This document shows positions 53,564 to 64,000 of a stretch of DNA of 64,000 nucleotides, one piece after another (the first letter of the stretch is position 1; each line of letters opens with the position of its first letter). The stretch is from Advenella incenata (GTDB lineage: Bacteria; Pseudomonadota; Gammaproteobacteria; Burkholderiales; Burkholderiaceae_B). The translations under genes and the position numbers were made by a program. Under the pieces are notes generated by a model. That model worked only from the letters and a program-made list of their open reading frames with translations. It ran no database searches and was not told the origin of the DNA. The DNA is taken from NCBI RefSeq assembly GCF_004217095.1, contig NZ_SHKO01000005.1, positions 124,001-188,000 on the forward strand, read 5' to 3'.

Positions 53564-54602
53564 GTGCGCCCCCGTCCAGAACCTTGCCATCACGCACGAC
53601 ATCCACGCCATCCAGTTTGACCGTGCAGTGACGCAAGGGAATATCAATATGACATGCCGTGGTTCGGCTGCCGCCTGCTTCATTATTGGGCCCCAGAGAA
53701 AACAGGAAATTGCCTTCGAACGCGCGTGCATCCATGCCTATTGTGTTTTCCCTGTCGTACAGACCCAGCGTGGACCAATAGGCACGTGGTTGCAGCCCCC
53801 AGCCGATATGGGAAATGGCATAGCCTTCCGGGTCGTTGAATGACTTCATGTACTCGTCCAGCAACTGAGCATCAATGCCGCCATCTATACGGGTGGCATA
53901 ACCATTTTCGACTGTCAGGGTAATGGGTTCGGCAACATATTTTTTCTGCGGCAATAAGATATCGCCTTTATCAATCACGATACGTCCTGTCGCCCCGCCT
54001 TCGTTGGGCCAGGTCAGGGTAAAGCCGCTGGGCCAGTGGTCCCAGCGCCCGGGCTCGTCCACATAACCATACTCGCTGATGGCCGGAAATTCACCCAGGG
54101 GGCAGCGCAAATCGGTGCCGGCCTCAGAAGTGATATGCATTTGTTTTGATTTGGCAATCAGCGCAGAGGCCGCTTTGACCCGCTTTCGGTCCGCTTCGAT
54201 AGGCACTGTACGAACCAGAATTTCCGGCGGTTCCACGGCCAGCAGGATTTTGGTGCCGCTTTCAAGAATTTCATGTTGTTCCGGTGAAAACAGCAATGTC
54301 ATCAGATCCAGCACAAGATCACTGGCCTTGAGCGCGGCAATGGCCGCCTTGTTCCCGGTCAGTGGAGTGGTGCCCAGATACGCCAGCGCATCCCTGCTTA
54401 ATGCCTTTTCAGCATTGACCGGCGGCAGATCCAGCCGGTTGACAATGGCGCCTTTGGATTGCGCTGCAATGGTTGCGCATAACAGCGTTTGCGGATGCGT
54501 TGACATACTGGTCAGGATCGTAACAGTCTGCCCGGCCTCAAGATTGGACAGCGTCAATACCTTCTGCCATGCCTCGATAAGTTGATAATCGCTTACAGCC
54601 AT
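53556..54602 (-). CDS. nicX: 2,5-Dihydroxypyridine 5,6-dioxygenase NicX
   Basis: 348 residues from the ATG at 54602, with AGGA 5 nt upstream; an ATG four codons earlier is less likely. This is the M29-peptidase-like iron dioxygenase family; the C-terminal part has SEAGTDLRCPLGEFP and the ligand-bearing HIGWGLQPRAYW and GGSRTTACHIDIPLRHCTVKLDG segments. It cleaves 2,5-dihydroxypyridine to N-formylmaleamate. Flanked by nicD and nicF in pathway order. Confidence 0.93.
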   Translation of the reverse strand: MAVSDYQLIEAWQKVLTLSNLEAGQTVTILTSMSTHPQTLLCATIAAQSKGAIVNRLDLPPVNAEKALSRDALAYLGTTPLTGNKAAIAALKASDLVLDLMTLLFSPEQHEILESGTKILLAVEPPEILVRTVPIEADRKRVKAASALIAKSKQMHITSEAGTDLRCPLGEFPAISEYGYVDEPGRWDHWPSGFTLTWPNEGGATGRIVIDKGDILLPQKKYVAEPITLTVENGYATRIDGGIDAQLLDEYMKSFNDPEGYAISHIGWGLQPRAYWSTLGLYDRENTIGMDARAFEGNFLFSLGPNNEAGGSRTTACHIDIPLRHCTVKLDGVDVVRDGKVLDGGAHE

Positions 54603-54662
54603 AATAGTCCTCATGAAAGTGCTCTGCTGCGGGCAGCCACCCGCAGCGCCGGTACGACAGTC

Positions 54663-55487
54663 TTAATCGAGCCGGGCGCCAAGAAAGTCGCCAAAGGCGA
54701 CATAAAATCCCGCTTCGTTGTCCCAGGGAATCATGTGTCCCGCATCGCTGACTCTGGTCACGGTCAGACCGGGAATCAGTGTCGTGATTTCCTGAACGTC
54801 TTGATCAAGAACCACATCGCCGCGCTCGGCCGTCATCAACATGACCGGCACCTTGATTTGCGGAAAATTGGCATGGACGTCGTCATTCTGAAAATCATTA
54901 AAGCTCTGGATAATGGCGCGTTCATCGCATGTGTGCAGCCACTGCGCACGAAGCTGCAGTTGTTCCTGCGTCCAGGTCGGGCAAAAGGCGCGCATTGCTT
55001 CGGCATCGCACCCCTTGCGTGCCATGGCCATGGAATCAACATACCAGGGCAGTTTGGCGGGATAGGCGCGACGGCCCGGACCCGAGACCGGCGGGTCTAC
55101 CATGACCAGCGCTTCAAGGCCTGCAGGGGCGGTGCTCGCCGCACGTGCGCCGATACGCCCGCCCATGGAGTGACCAACCAGGATATAACGACTCAGGCCC
55201 AGGGCTTTGGCAAACGCAACCACATCGGCAGCCTGCGCATCCAGACCATAGTCCAGCGTATCGGACGCCTCGCTCAGACCCCGGCCCCGGACATCCAGGA
55301 TGTATGTATCAAACTGGCGTGCAAAGCGCTCGCCAACAAACCCCCAGGTCACCGCCGGGCTGGTAATGCCCGGAATAATGATGACCGCAGGACGATTCGC
55401 CCGTTCACCTTCGTTACCGCCATAGCGCAAATAATGCTGCCGGATGCCGTTGGCCGATATATTGGCGCCATATAGATAGTGACTCAT
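54663..55487 (-). CDS. nicD: N-formylmaleamate deformylase NicD
   Basis: 274-residue alpha/beta-hydrolase. The nucleophile Ser107 is in VGHSMGGRIGA, acidic residues lie in LVMVDPPVSG, and the catalytic His is in VSDAGHMIPWDN. It removes formate from N-formylmaleamate to give maleamate for NicF. GGGAG precedes the ATG. It sits between nicX and the molybdenum subunit gene, 21 nt from the latter. Confidence 0.88.
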   Translation of the reverse strand: MSHYLYGANISANGIRQHYLRYGGNEGERANRPAVIIIPGITSPAVTWGFVGERFARQFDTYILDVRGRGLSEASDTLDYGLDAQAADVVAFAKALGLSRYILVGHSMGGRIGARAASTAPAGLEALVMVDPPVSGPGRRAYPAKLPWYVDSMAMARKGCDAEAMRAFCPTWTQEQLQLRAQWLHTCDERAIIQSFNDFQNDDVHANFPQIKVPVMLMTAERGDVVLDQDVQEITTLIPGLTVTRVSDAGHMIPWDNEAGFYVAFGDFLGARLD

Positions 55488-55508
55488 TCAAACTCCCTTA
55501 AATAAAAA

Positions 55509-57791
55509 TTACATCCCGGCCAGCACAGGCGTTGCGCCATTAATGCTGGCCAGTTGCAGCGCCTCGCGCACTGCCTGTGGTGTAAACGGCGCCTGGTAAA
55601 AGCGCAAGCCGCAGGCATCAAACAAGGCATTGGCCACGGCCGATGCACAGGGCACCGAGGCCGACTCGCCTGCGCCCATGGGCGGTTCATCCTGCCTGTC
55701 CATCAATACGACATCAATAGGTGGAATGGCCGTAAAGTCAATAATCTTGTATGCGCCCCACTCTGCCTGTACGGTGCCGTTGGCATCGAAACTGACCTGT
55801 TCATACAGGGCGCGGCTGAGCGCCTGGATCACATTGCCATGCAATTGGTGGCGTACCCCCGCAGGATTGACCATTTGTCCGGTGTCCTGGCCAACCACGA
55901 TATGGTTCAACCGGATCTCGCCCGTACGTGCATTGACGCTGATATCTGCAATCCATGCCGACCAGGCCGCGCCAAAGCCGGGAAATTTGGAATGTATATA
56001 GCGGGCGTAAGAGACGCCCCGCCCGTGCAGCCACCCTTGCGCATCGGGCGCCCCGCGGCTACCGGGCTTGCCGGGTTGCCAGTGCGCCCGCTCGCCCACA
56101 GCCAGCAGCAATTGCTGGGCGCGCTCGTCGGCCGCCAGGTTTTTTACCCGAAACGCCAGCGGATCGACTTGTGCTTCGAACGCCAGCTCATCTATAAAGC
56201 AGTCATGGGCAAATGAATTGGGTAGCGCCGAGACCCCGCGAAGCCAGGAGGCGCGCACAATGGTCGCCATATCGTTGCAGACGATTTTCTGGCTTGGATA
56301 GCCATAAGGCGGCACCGCAGTGCGATCACCCATTTGCAGGCTGCGCGGCAACGCCGGCTCTTTGCCGGTAAGCAACAACGCCAGGAGCGGCCCATCGTTT
56401 GACGGGTAATGCGTGGTGAAGTCGTAATGCCGCAAATTGCCTTGTGCATCAATCGAGCCCTGCACATCCATCAACTGCGCAGCGCCCTTGGGTTCCCAGC
56501 CATGTTCCTGCTCGCGGCTCAATTGCACACGAACCGGCACACCGGCATGCTGTGAAAGAAGGAGCGCGTCGGCACAAACGTCATCGGCACAATTGCGGCC
56601 ATAGCAGCCGGCCGCCTGCAGACGAATTATTTCTATGTGTTCTTCATCAAGGCCACTGAGCTGGCTAAGATGCACTCTCAACATATGGGGGTTTTGCGAA
56701 CCGGACCAGACTCTGACATGTCCAGGCTGGTAATCTGCGACCGCGCATGAAGGCCCGATGGAGGCATGCATCTGGTAAGGCCAGACATAGGTTCGTTTGA
56801 TATCGACCCTGGCGTCAGGCAGATCGGAGTGGTCGCTACGGTTATCCTGCAGAATACGTTCGCTCATGGCCTGACGTCGAATGGCCGCTTCCAGATCCTG
56901 AAGGTCTTCCAGCGGTGCAACAGGCTTCCAGGTCACCTTGAGCTCACGTGCCGCGCGGATCGCATGCTCTTCGCGGCGCGCCGCCACACCGACAAAATCG
57001 CCCTGCACGATCACTTTGATGTCAGGACAGATATGATCTACGCTAGCGGTATCCACACAAACCAGGCTGTGGCCGATAAAGGCGCCCGTATCTCGTCCGA
57101 CATAGGGAGGCCGTACGACCCGGCCATGCCACATGCCTGGAACCCGCATATCATGGACATAGACAAACTGGCCCAGTGCCTTGGCGGGGATATCCACGCG
57201 GGGCTGGGAGTGACCCACAATTTTCAGGTCTTTGGCTGCCTTGGTCTGAACGTCGTCCTGCAGGTATTGGCGATATTGCTTTCCCGCCAGCAACGTCCAA
57301 TAATCAATGGCGTGACCTTGCGCAGAAGATATCCGGCCGTCCTGAACAAACAAATGCGCCGCATCAACATTCCACATGCCGGCAGCCAAATCCACTAGAA
57401 TATGACGGGCCTGGGCAGCGGCCTGGCGCAAGGGCCGGGCTGTGATCTGGATGGATGCACTGGCAATGGTGGGACCCTGATTGGGCGAAGCATCTGTGTG
57501 GCCCAGCACCATCTGCACGGCAGACATCGGCACATCCAGCTCATCGGCCACAATTTGCGCCAGCGCGGTCTGAATGCCGGTACCCAGGTCAACGTGGCCG
57601 CAAAAGGCCCGGACCCAACCCTGCTCGGATACAGCAACGAACACATCGTCATAATCCTGCAGATACACAGACACCACCCCGGGCTGCCCCGGGGCAGGCG
57701 CAGGCGGCACAACCGGCGCACGCAGCACCAGCAGGGTGCCAGTAGACTCCAGGAGCGATTGTTGCTCGGTACGAGGTGCCATATACGTCAT
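55509..57791 (-). CDS. nicB: Nicotinate dehydrogenase molybdopterin subunit (intact Mo domain)
   Basis: 760 residues from the ATG at 57791 (GGA about 9 nt upstream); a TTG at 57824 and an ATG at 57782 are alternatives. It is a xanthine-oxidase-family molybdenum subunit: CGHVDLGTGIQTALAQIVADEL (about 64-85), GHTDASPNQGPTIASASI, AAGCYGRNCADDVCADA, GWGxSYARYIH-like LHGRGVSYARY and the catalytic Glu709 in GAGESASVP. It should hydroxylate nicotinate at C6. In P. putida, NicB is one long protein with cytochrome c domains fused; here the cytochrome part is a separate gene on the opposite strand. It heads the minus-strand operon nicB-nicD-nicX-nicF. Confidence 0.88.
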   Translation of the reverse strand: MTYMAPRTEQQSLLESTGTLLVLRAPVVPPAPAPGQPGVVSVYLQDYDDVFVAVSEQGWVRAFCGHVDLGTGIQTALAQIVADELDVPMSAVQMVLGHTDASPNQGPTIASASIQITARPLRQAAAQARHILVDLAAGMWNVDAAHLFVQDGRISSAQGHAIDYWTLLAGKQYRQYLQDDVQTKAAKDLKIVGHSQPRVDIPAKALGQFVYVHDMRVPGMWHGRVVRPPYVGRDTGAFIGHSLVCVDTASVDHICPDIKVIVQGDFVGVAARREEHAIRAARELKVTWKPVAPLEDLQDLEAAIRRQAMSERILQDNRSDHSDLPDARVDIKRTYVWPYQMHASIGPSCAVADYQPGHVRVWSGSQNPHMLRVHLSQLSGLDEEHIEIIRLQAAGCYGRNCADDVCADALLLSQHAGVPVRVQLSREQEHGWEPKGAAQLMDVQGSIDAQGNLRHYDFTTHYPSNDGPLLALLLTGKEPALPRSLQMGDRTAVPPYGYPSQKIVCNDMATIVRASWLRGVSALPNSFAHDCFIDELAFEAQVDPLAFRVKNLAADERAQQLLLAVGERAHWQPGKPGSRGAPDAQGWLHGRGVSYARYIHSKFPGFGAAWSAWIADISVNARTGEIRLNHIVVGQDTGQMVNPAGVRHQLHGNVIQALSRALYEQVSFDANGTVQAEWGAYKIIDFTAIPPIDVVLMDRQDEPPMGAGESASVPCASAVANALFDACGLRFYQAPFTPQAVREALQLASINGATPVLAGM

Positions 57792-57837
57792 TAACGGTAT
57801 CCGGTTCAGGCGTGTGTTGGACAAGAAGATTAACTAA

Positions 57838-58038
57838 AGTGTACACGCTATATTAAAATGATCAAACACCAAAAGCACATCTTCTAAAAAATGAAAATAG
57901 ATCTGCAGTTTGCAGTGTAAACTCTGGTTATGCTAAGAAAATACTAGTAAAAACCCGCAGAATGACGAGTTGATACACTCTTGTTCATTTTCATGAAATT
58001 CTTTGTTTGCTGAAAAAATTAAAGTGTGTAAACTTATT
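57838..58038. promoter_or_regulatory. Divergent nicB/nicA control region with repeated GTGTAMAC-like sites
   Basis: Between the divergent nicB and nicA starts lie several copies of one motif: AAGTGTACACGCT at 57837, AGTGTAAACTCT at 57914-57925, TACACTCTT at 57974-57982 and AAGTGTGTAAACTTATT at 58022-58038. The same core forms a 22-bp palindrome upstream of nicC. They are the best candidates for NicR operators. The region has no gene and is AT-rich. Confidence 0.6.
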
Positions 58039-58066
58039 ATTAGTTGACACACTGTACGCCCTGAAC

Positions 58067-58546
58067 ATGAATCCTATTGCCCCCCGCCCATTCGCCCTAT
58101 CGGTCAATAACGAACAACACAACGTGACCGTTGAGTCCGATACCCCGCTGCTTTACGTATTGCGCAATGACCTGGCCTTAAATGGCCCGAAGTTCGGTTG
58201 CGGGCTCGGCGAATGCGGCGCCTGTACGGTATTGGTGGATGGCGTAGCGGCGCGCGCCTGCGTCATACCAGTCAGCGTTATAGAAAATCGCAAGGTCACG
58301 ACCCTTGAAGGGCTCACCGAAAATGGCCAGCCCAATAAGGTCCAGCAGGCCTTTATTGATAACCAGGCTGCGCAATGCGGCTATTGCCTCAACGGCATGA
58401 TCATGACAGTACAGGCACTATTGAACCGCAATCCCAATCCCTCGGAAGCACAAATTCGTAACGAACTGCGTCACAACTTGTGCCGTTGCGGCACCCATGT
58501 AGAAATCATGGCGGCCGCAATCGCAGCGGCCCGGGGGCGACCATGA
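58067..58546 (+). CDS. nicA: Nicotinate dehydrogenase small [2Fe-2S] subunit NicA
   Basis: 159 residues from the ATG at 58067; the frame opens at 58007 but the extra residues are in the operator region. The plant-type cluster is in KFGCGLGECGACTVLVDG, with a further Cys in RACV, and the second cluster cysteines are in QCGYCLNGMIM and LCRCGTHVEI. NicA passes electrons from the molybdenum site. It overlaps the cytochrome gene by ATGA. Confidence 0.95.
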   Translation: MNPIAPRPFALSVNNEQHNVTVESDTPLLYVLRNDLALNGPKFGCGLGECGACTVLVDGVAARACVIPVSVIENRKVTTLEGLTENGQPNKVQQAFIDNQAAQCGYCLNGMIMTVQALLNRNPNPSEAQIRNELRHNLCRCGTHVEIMAAAIAAARGRP

Positions 58547-61416
58547 CCATGGACCTGACCGCTCCCACCGCTACCGACATAAGTCACACGCCAGAGGACA
58601 GCGCCGGCGTTGACCTGTCCATACCAACCGACAGCCAATTGCTGCATGGCGTTGTATTGCGTCCGCCCCATTGGGAACTGGGCATACAAACAAACCGGAT
58701 TGCGCAGTTGCAGTCGCTCGACAGCGATCGGGCAGCCAACGTGCCAGGCGTAGTCAATTGCATCGCACGCGGCAGCTTTGTCGGCGTTGTCGCCGTACAG
58801 CGCACGCAGGCGCAGCAGGCTTGTGCCTTGCTGCACGCCACCTGGGTGACGCCTGTTGCTGCAGGCGCCGATGTGCAACCCTTAACACACCAGACAGCCA
58901 CGCCAGGCACGATCCATTCGGCAACCGGGTATGAATGGAATAACCACCTGGCCGCCGACGCACCGGATTGGGCTATCGCATGGCACCGGGACGATCAACT
59001 CACAGTGTGGGTCAATACCAATCGTCAGCCGGCCCTCAGGCAGGAACTGAGCGCACTACTGGGGCTGGTACCCGAAGCGGTCCAGATTGTGCAACATGGC
59101 CAGCACACACAGGACGGGCTGGAGACCGCCGTCGAAGCCGCGCTGTTGGCCTGGGATTTACACCAACCGGTACGCGTACAAGCAGCCTACGCACCTGCCG
59201 CATTAGCGGTCAAAGTCGAGCAGAACGCCCAGGCGGCAAGCCAACACCTTACAGACCGGGAGCAATGGAGCATCAACGCGCTTGACCCACGCCGTGCGTC
59301 CATCGCCGGCCGCTTATGCGGACTGGACTCGACCTCGGCCACAGGGATGGCACTGCTTACGGAATATGCCAGCGCCCCCGTTCAAAAAAGCGGCAGCAGC
59401 CTGGTGGCCACGGACCCCTACAGCTATACAGCCGCCACGGTGTTTGCACAGGAATCGCATTTCGATGAATATTGCGAAAACCGTCAACTGGATCCGGTAC
59501 AGACCCGTCTGGCACAAATCAACAGCGAGCGCGGGCACCAACTGTTAAAAAGCGTTGCCCAACAAAGCGGCTGGGATCAGGCAGCATCCGGCCCGGCGGC
59601 CAAGGCTGCCGGGCTTGGCCGTGGCATTGCCTATAGTCATATTATTGATAACGACAGGAATCCTCCGCAGGAAGTATGGTCGGTCTGGTCGGTAGAGCTG
59701 GCCGTGGATGCGCGCAGCGGCAGCCTGGCCGTTAGCAAGCTGACAGTGGGACATGATGCAAGCCATAACGAGAGCGCACCGCCCAGCACCCCGGAAACCC
59801 AGCGCCTGCTGAAAGACCGCCTGGGCAAGTGGACGCAATCCCTGTTGGGGCAACAGACCCAACAAGGCGCCAATAGCCATTCTGAACAAGACAAACAGCG
59901 CCCGTTGGCGCTGCCCGAGGTACAGGTCATCAATAGCGCCCGCTCGCTGGATCAACCGCTGGCCTGGGGTCCGGGCGTTGAGCTGCCAGCAGCGGCTGCC
60001 ATTGCCAATGCGATATACAGCGCAACCGGACTGCGTATTCGCGAAACGCCATTTGCATTGCCCACCCTGTCGCTGGAGCCGCCGCCGACAGCAAAACGCA
60101 GCCGACGCTGGCGCAACAGCTGGCTGGGCGGGCTGATGGCTGCCGCGACCGGCGCCCTGGTGGTTGCCGCCCCCTGGCGCACCAGCATTCCACCCGTTGC
60201 CCGGGTCGATACTTCTATTTTTTCCGCGCAGGCGATTGAGCGTGGCCGGCTTGTCGCGCTTACCGGAGATTGCATGGTCTGCCACACGGCGCCGGGCGGC
60301 CAGACCAATGCCGGCGGCCTGGGGCTGGATACGCCTTTTGGCACCATCTTCACCACCAATATTACACCCGACCGGGAAACCGGCATTGGCGCCTGGTCAT
60401 ATAAAGCGTTCGAGCGCGCCATGCGCGAAGGCATCCATCGCGACGGCAAGCATTTATACCCGGCATTTCCCTACACCGCCTACGCAAAAATGTCCGACGA
60501 GGATTTGCAATCGCTTTATGCCTACCTGATGACCCGCCCTGCTGTCTCGGCGCCCAATCAGGAAACCCGCCTGCCCTTTCCAATGAACCTGCGCCCCCTG
60601 GTAGCGGGATGGAATGCCCTGTTTCATCGGGACCGGCAAGCCTACGCGCCAAATCCGGAAAAGAGCCCGCTTTGGAACCGTGGCGCCTACCTGGTAAATA
60701 GTAGCGGACACTGCGCTGCCTGTCATTCACCTCGCAATGCACTGGGCGCTGAAAAATCCGGAGAAAACAACTTTCTGGCTGGGGGTTTCGCCGACAACTG
60801 GGAAGCCCCGGCGCTCAACAAACTGTCGTCCTCGCCCATTGCCTGGACCGAGCAGGAGCTATTCCAGTATTTGCGCACGGGCTACTCCCCCTTGCATGGC
60901 GTTGCCGCCGGCCCGATGGGGCCCGTTGTTGCAGGGCTGGCGCAACTGCCAGAATCCGATGTCCAGGCCATGGCTCATTACCTGGCCAGCCTGAATCCAG
61001 CAGCAGCCGAATCGACGCACAACCCGGCCGTGTTGGCAGCCAGACTGGAGGCAGACAGCCAGGCGAACCAGGAGGCACGACTGCTGCCCGGCGAGACCTT
61101 ATTTAATGGCGCCTGTGCGGTGTGCCACGATTCGGGCAGCGGCCCGGTTCTGTTCGGCGCACGCCCCTCGCTGGCACTCAATAGCAATCTACATAGCGAC
61201 CATCCTGATAACGTCATTCAGGTTTTGATGCACGGCATAACCCGCCCGGCCCAGGCAAACCTGAGCACGATGCCTGGCTTCAAAAACAGCATGAATGACG
61301 CGCAAATGGAATCACTATTGCAGTACATGCGCACGCGCTTTGCACCGGACAAGCCCGCCTGGAACAATCTGCGTAAAAAAATCGCCGAGATCAGGCAGCA
61401 ACAGGGGCATCCATAA
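58543..61416 (+). CDS. Nicotinate dehydrogenase triheme cytochrome subunit with degenerate Mo-like domain
   Basis: 957 residues from the ATG at 58543, coupled to nicA. Residues 1-510 align by eye with the second half of the NicB molybdenum domain (LLHGVVLRPPHWELG, GSFVGVVAVQR, QLTVWVNTNRQPALRQEL, PLAWGPGVELPAAAAIANAI) but lack the CGHVDLGTG loop, the GCYG motif and the catalytic Glu, where GAGE reads GPGV. A membrane helix follows (527-546), then three c-type hemes at CMVCH 577-581, CAACH 724-728 and CAVCH 858-862. It should carry electrons from NicA to the respiratory chain. The Mo-like part may be a scaffold. Confidence 0.85.
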   Translation: MTMDLTAPTATDISHTPEDSAGVDLSIPTDSQLLHGVVLRPPHWELGIQTNRIAQLQSLDSDRAANVPGVVNCIARGSFVGVVAVQRTQAQQACALLHATWVTPVAAGADVQPLTHQTATPGTIHSATGYEWNNHLAADAPDWAIAWHRDDQLTVWVNTNRQPALRQELSALLGLVPEAVQIVQHGQHTQDGLETAVEAALLAWDLHQPVRVQAAYAPAALAVKVEQNAQAASQHLTDREQWSINALDPRRASIAGRLCGLDSTSATGMALLTEYASAPVQKSGSSLVATDPYSYTAATVFAQESHFDEYCENRQLDPVQTRLAQINSERGHQLLKSVAQQSGWDQAASGPAAKAAGLGRGIAYSHIIDNDRNPPQEVWSVWSVELAVDARSGSLAVSKLTVGHDASHNESAPPSTPETQRLLKDRLGKWTQSLLGQQTQQGANSHSEQDKQRPLALPEVQVINSARSLDQPLAWGPGVELPAAAAIANAIYSATGLRIRETPFALPTLSLEPPPTAKRSRRWRNSWLGGLMAAATGALVVAAPWRTSIPPVARVDTSIFSAQAIERGRLVALTGDCMVCHTAPGGQTNAGGLGLDTPFGTIFTTNITPDRETGIGAWSYKAFERAMREGIHRDGKHLYPAFPYTAYAKMSDEDLQSLYAYLMTRPAVSAPNQETRLPFPMNLRPLVAGWNALFHRDRQAYAPNPEKSPLWNRGAYLVNSSGHCAACHSPRNALGAEKSGENNFLAGGFADNWEAPALNKLSSSPIAWTEQELFQYLRTGYSPLHGVAAGPMGPVVAGLAQLPESDVQAMAHYLASLNPAAAESTHNPAVLAARLEADSQANQEARLLPGETLFNGACAVCHDSGSGPVLFGARPSLALNSNLHSDHPDNVIQVLMHGITRPAQANLSTMPGFKNSMNDAQMESLLQYMRTRFAPDKPAWNNLRKKIAEIRQQQGHP

Positions 61417-61602
61417 TCGCGGGAAAAATGCACCCAAATTCGTCGCTACAGTCAGCAACGTAGCGAGAGATGGCCCATTGAAAAACAAGACATGACGCAG
61501 TTGCGCGGCGGTTTGCGGTGCAGCCGCTCTGGCAGCAGATCTGATGTTGCGTTTGTTACGTGCCGGAACGCTTGGGCAAGCAGGCTGCGCTGGCAAAAGC
61601 GC

Positions 61603-62085
61603 CTATTCGCCCTCAAGGCCGCTGGCGTTCATTTTTTGCAATAGATACAAAATAGCGACCTGTTCGGCCGGGTTTAGCTGCCCCATGGTGAGCCGGCTGA
61701 TTTCCTGTGCGCGAGGAATCGTGCGAGACAGCAGCGCCTGCCCTTCGGTGGTCAGGCTGGCAATCACCTTGCGCTTGTCCAGCTTTCCTGGCGAGAGCGC
61801 AATCAGGCCGCGCGCCTTCAAACGATTGATAATCCCGCGAATGGTTGCCTGATCGATCGCCGTGGCCTCTACCAACTCGGCCTGGGAACTGCGCCCACGA
61901 TCACGCAAGGCGCACAAGGTAACAAACTGAATGGCCGTCAACTGGTCATCGCCCACATTCTGCTGAAAAATGGCCGTATGACGCTGTACCGCCTTGCGCA
62001 ATAAGTGTCCAACCTGCTGGGTGACATCATACGGCGCGCGGCAAGGCCCTGCTTCTGTTTCAGGTTGCTCGTGTTTTCTGGACAT
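61603..62085 (-). CDS. nicR: MarR-family regulator NicR (BpsR-like)
   Basis: 160 residues with a MarR winged helix: RGRSSQAELVEATAIDQATIRGIINRLKARGLIALSPGKLDKRKVIASLTTEGQALL. Position between the nic dehydrogenase and nicC, divergent from nicC, matches NicR of P. putida and BpsR of Bordetella, both repressors relieved by 6-hydroxynicotinate. Convergent with the cytochrome gene. Ribosome site is weak. Confidence 0.86.
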   Translation of the reverse strand: MSRKHEQPETEAGPCRAPYDVTQQVGHLLRKAVQRHTAIFQQNVGDDQLTAIQFVTLCALRDRGRSSQAELVEATAIDQATIRGIINRLKARGLIALSPGKLDKRKVIASLTTEGQALLSRTIPRAQEISRLTMGQLNPAEQVAILYLLQKMNASGLEGE

Positions 62086-63833
<1,748 letters not shown>

Positions 63834-63924
63834 CACACTACCCGGAACCGGATGAATGGCGTTGACCAGCTCATCCGGCTCTATTGTCCCTCGTGCGGAC
63901 CCCTACCTCCAGGAGACATTTGAC

Positions 63925-64000
63925 GTGAACTCGACCACTTCAAACCCACCATTGCTCCAAACCGGCGAAACAAACCGGGATCTCTATACAAAAATTACCT
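63925..64000 (+). CDS. Start of a probable MFS transporter (3' truncated by the window)
   Basis: A GTG with AGGAGACA about 8 nt upstream opens a frame running off the window; the visible 25 residues end in GETNRDLYTKIT. The RDLYxKIT motif is the usual cytoplasmic start of anion:cation-symporter MFS proteins such as NicT, and the position after nicC suits a nicotinate transporter. Too short to be certain. Confidence 0.55.
   Translation, partial: MNSTTSNPPLLQTGETNRDLYTKIT

Noticed and set aside
55509-57824. Frameshifted fusion that would join the Mo subunit and cytochrome into one NicB
   Set aside because: The two genes are on opposite strands with nicA between, so a simple frameshift cannot explain the split.

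Overview
The window looks like chromosomal DNA of a betaproteobacterium of the Alcaligenaceae (Advenella/Bordetella/Achromobacter-like). This is inferred from five Bug-type (Bordetella uptake gene) receptors, a Bordetella/Pseudomonas-type nicotinate cluster, moderately high GC, and a recurring AGGAGACA-type ribosome binding site. No sequence search was run. I see no transposase, prophage, CRISPR array, rRNA or tRNA.

Layout. (1) 1-5.6 kb: siderophore iron uptake operon with receptor, binding protein, two FecCD permeases, ATPase and FhuF-type reductase. (2) 5.9-7.7 kb: two tandem 2OG-Fe(II) oxygenase paralogues overlapping a small Ada-type zinc module. (3) 7.7-15.3 kb, minus strand: Bug receptor, then a branched-chain-type ABC transporter (binding protein-LivHMGF) with an acyl-CoA ligase and a MaoC-type hydratase. 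(4) 15.7-19.3 kb: catB, catC, a Bug receptor and a CatR/BenM-like regulator, with two perfect ATAC-N7-GTAT boxes. (5) 19.4-27.5 kb: kdpFABCDE, including a 30-residue KdpF, with a KdpE-like box upstream. (6) 28-32.5 kb: a GluR0-like ligand-gated channel, beta-carbonic anhydrase, a TerC-family exporter behind a yybP-ykoY (Mn2+) riboswitch with clear promoter and terminator, an AhpD-like protein and a lone XRE regulator. (7) 32.5-35.3 kb: carboxynorspermidine decarboxylase and synthase, plus a small coiled-coil protein. (8) 35.5-38.9 kb: LysR, Bug receptor and FAD-dependent oxidoreductase, substrate unknown. (9) 39-45 kb: LysR plus a 3-hydroxybenzoate/gentisate operon. (10) 45-52.8 kb: PuuE-like deacetylase divergent from a seven-gene catabolic operon of unknown substrate. 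(11) 52.9-64 kb: nicotinate degradation genes nicF, nicX, nicD, nicB(Mo), nicA, a Mo-like/triheme cytochrome subunit, nicR, nicC and the start of a probable MFS transporter.

Overall the window is a catabolic island for aromatic and heteroaromatic acids. The catechol, gentisate and nicotinate branches each have a dedicated regulator, and the first two have a Bug receptor beside them. The most unusual points are the nicotinate dehydrogenase, where an intact molybdenum subunit is encoded opposite a membrane triheme cytochrome that carries a second, apparently decayed molybdenum-enzyme domain; the second 2OG oxygenase, which has lost its HxD aspartate; and the unassigned operon at 46.2-52.8 kb.
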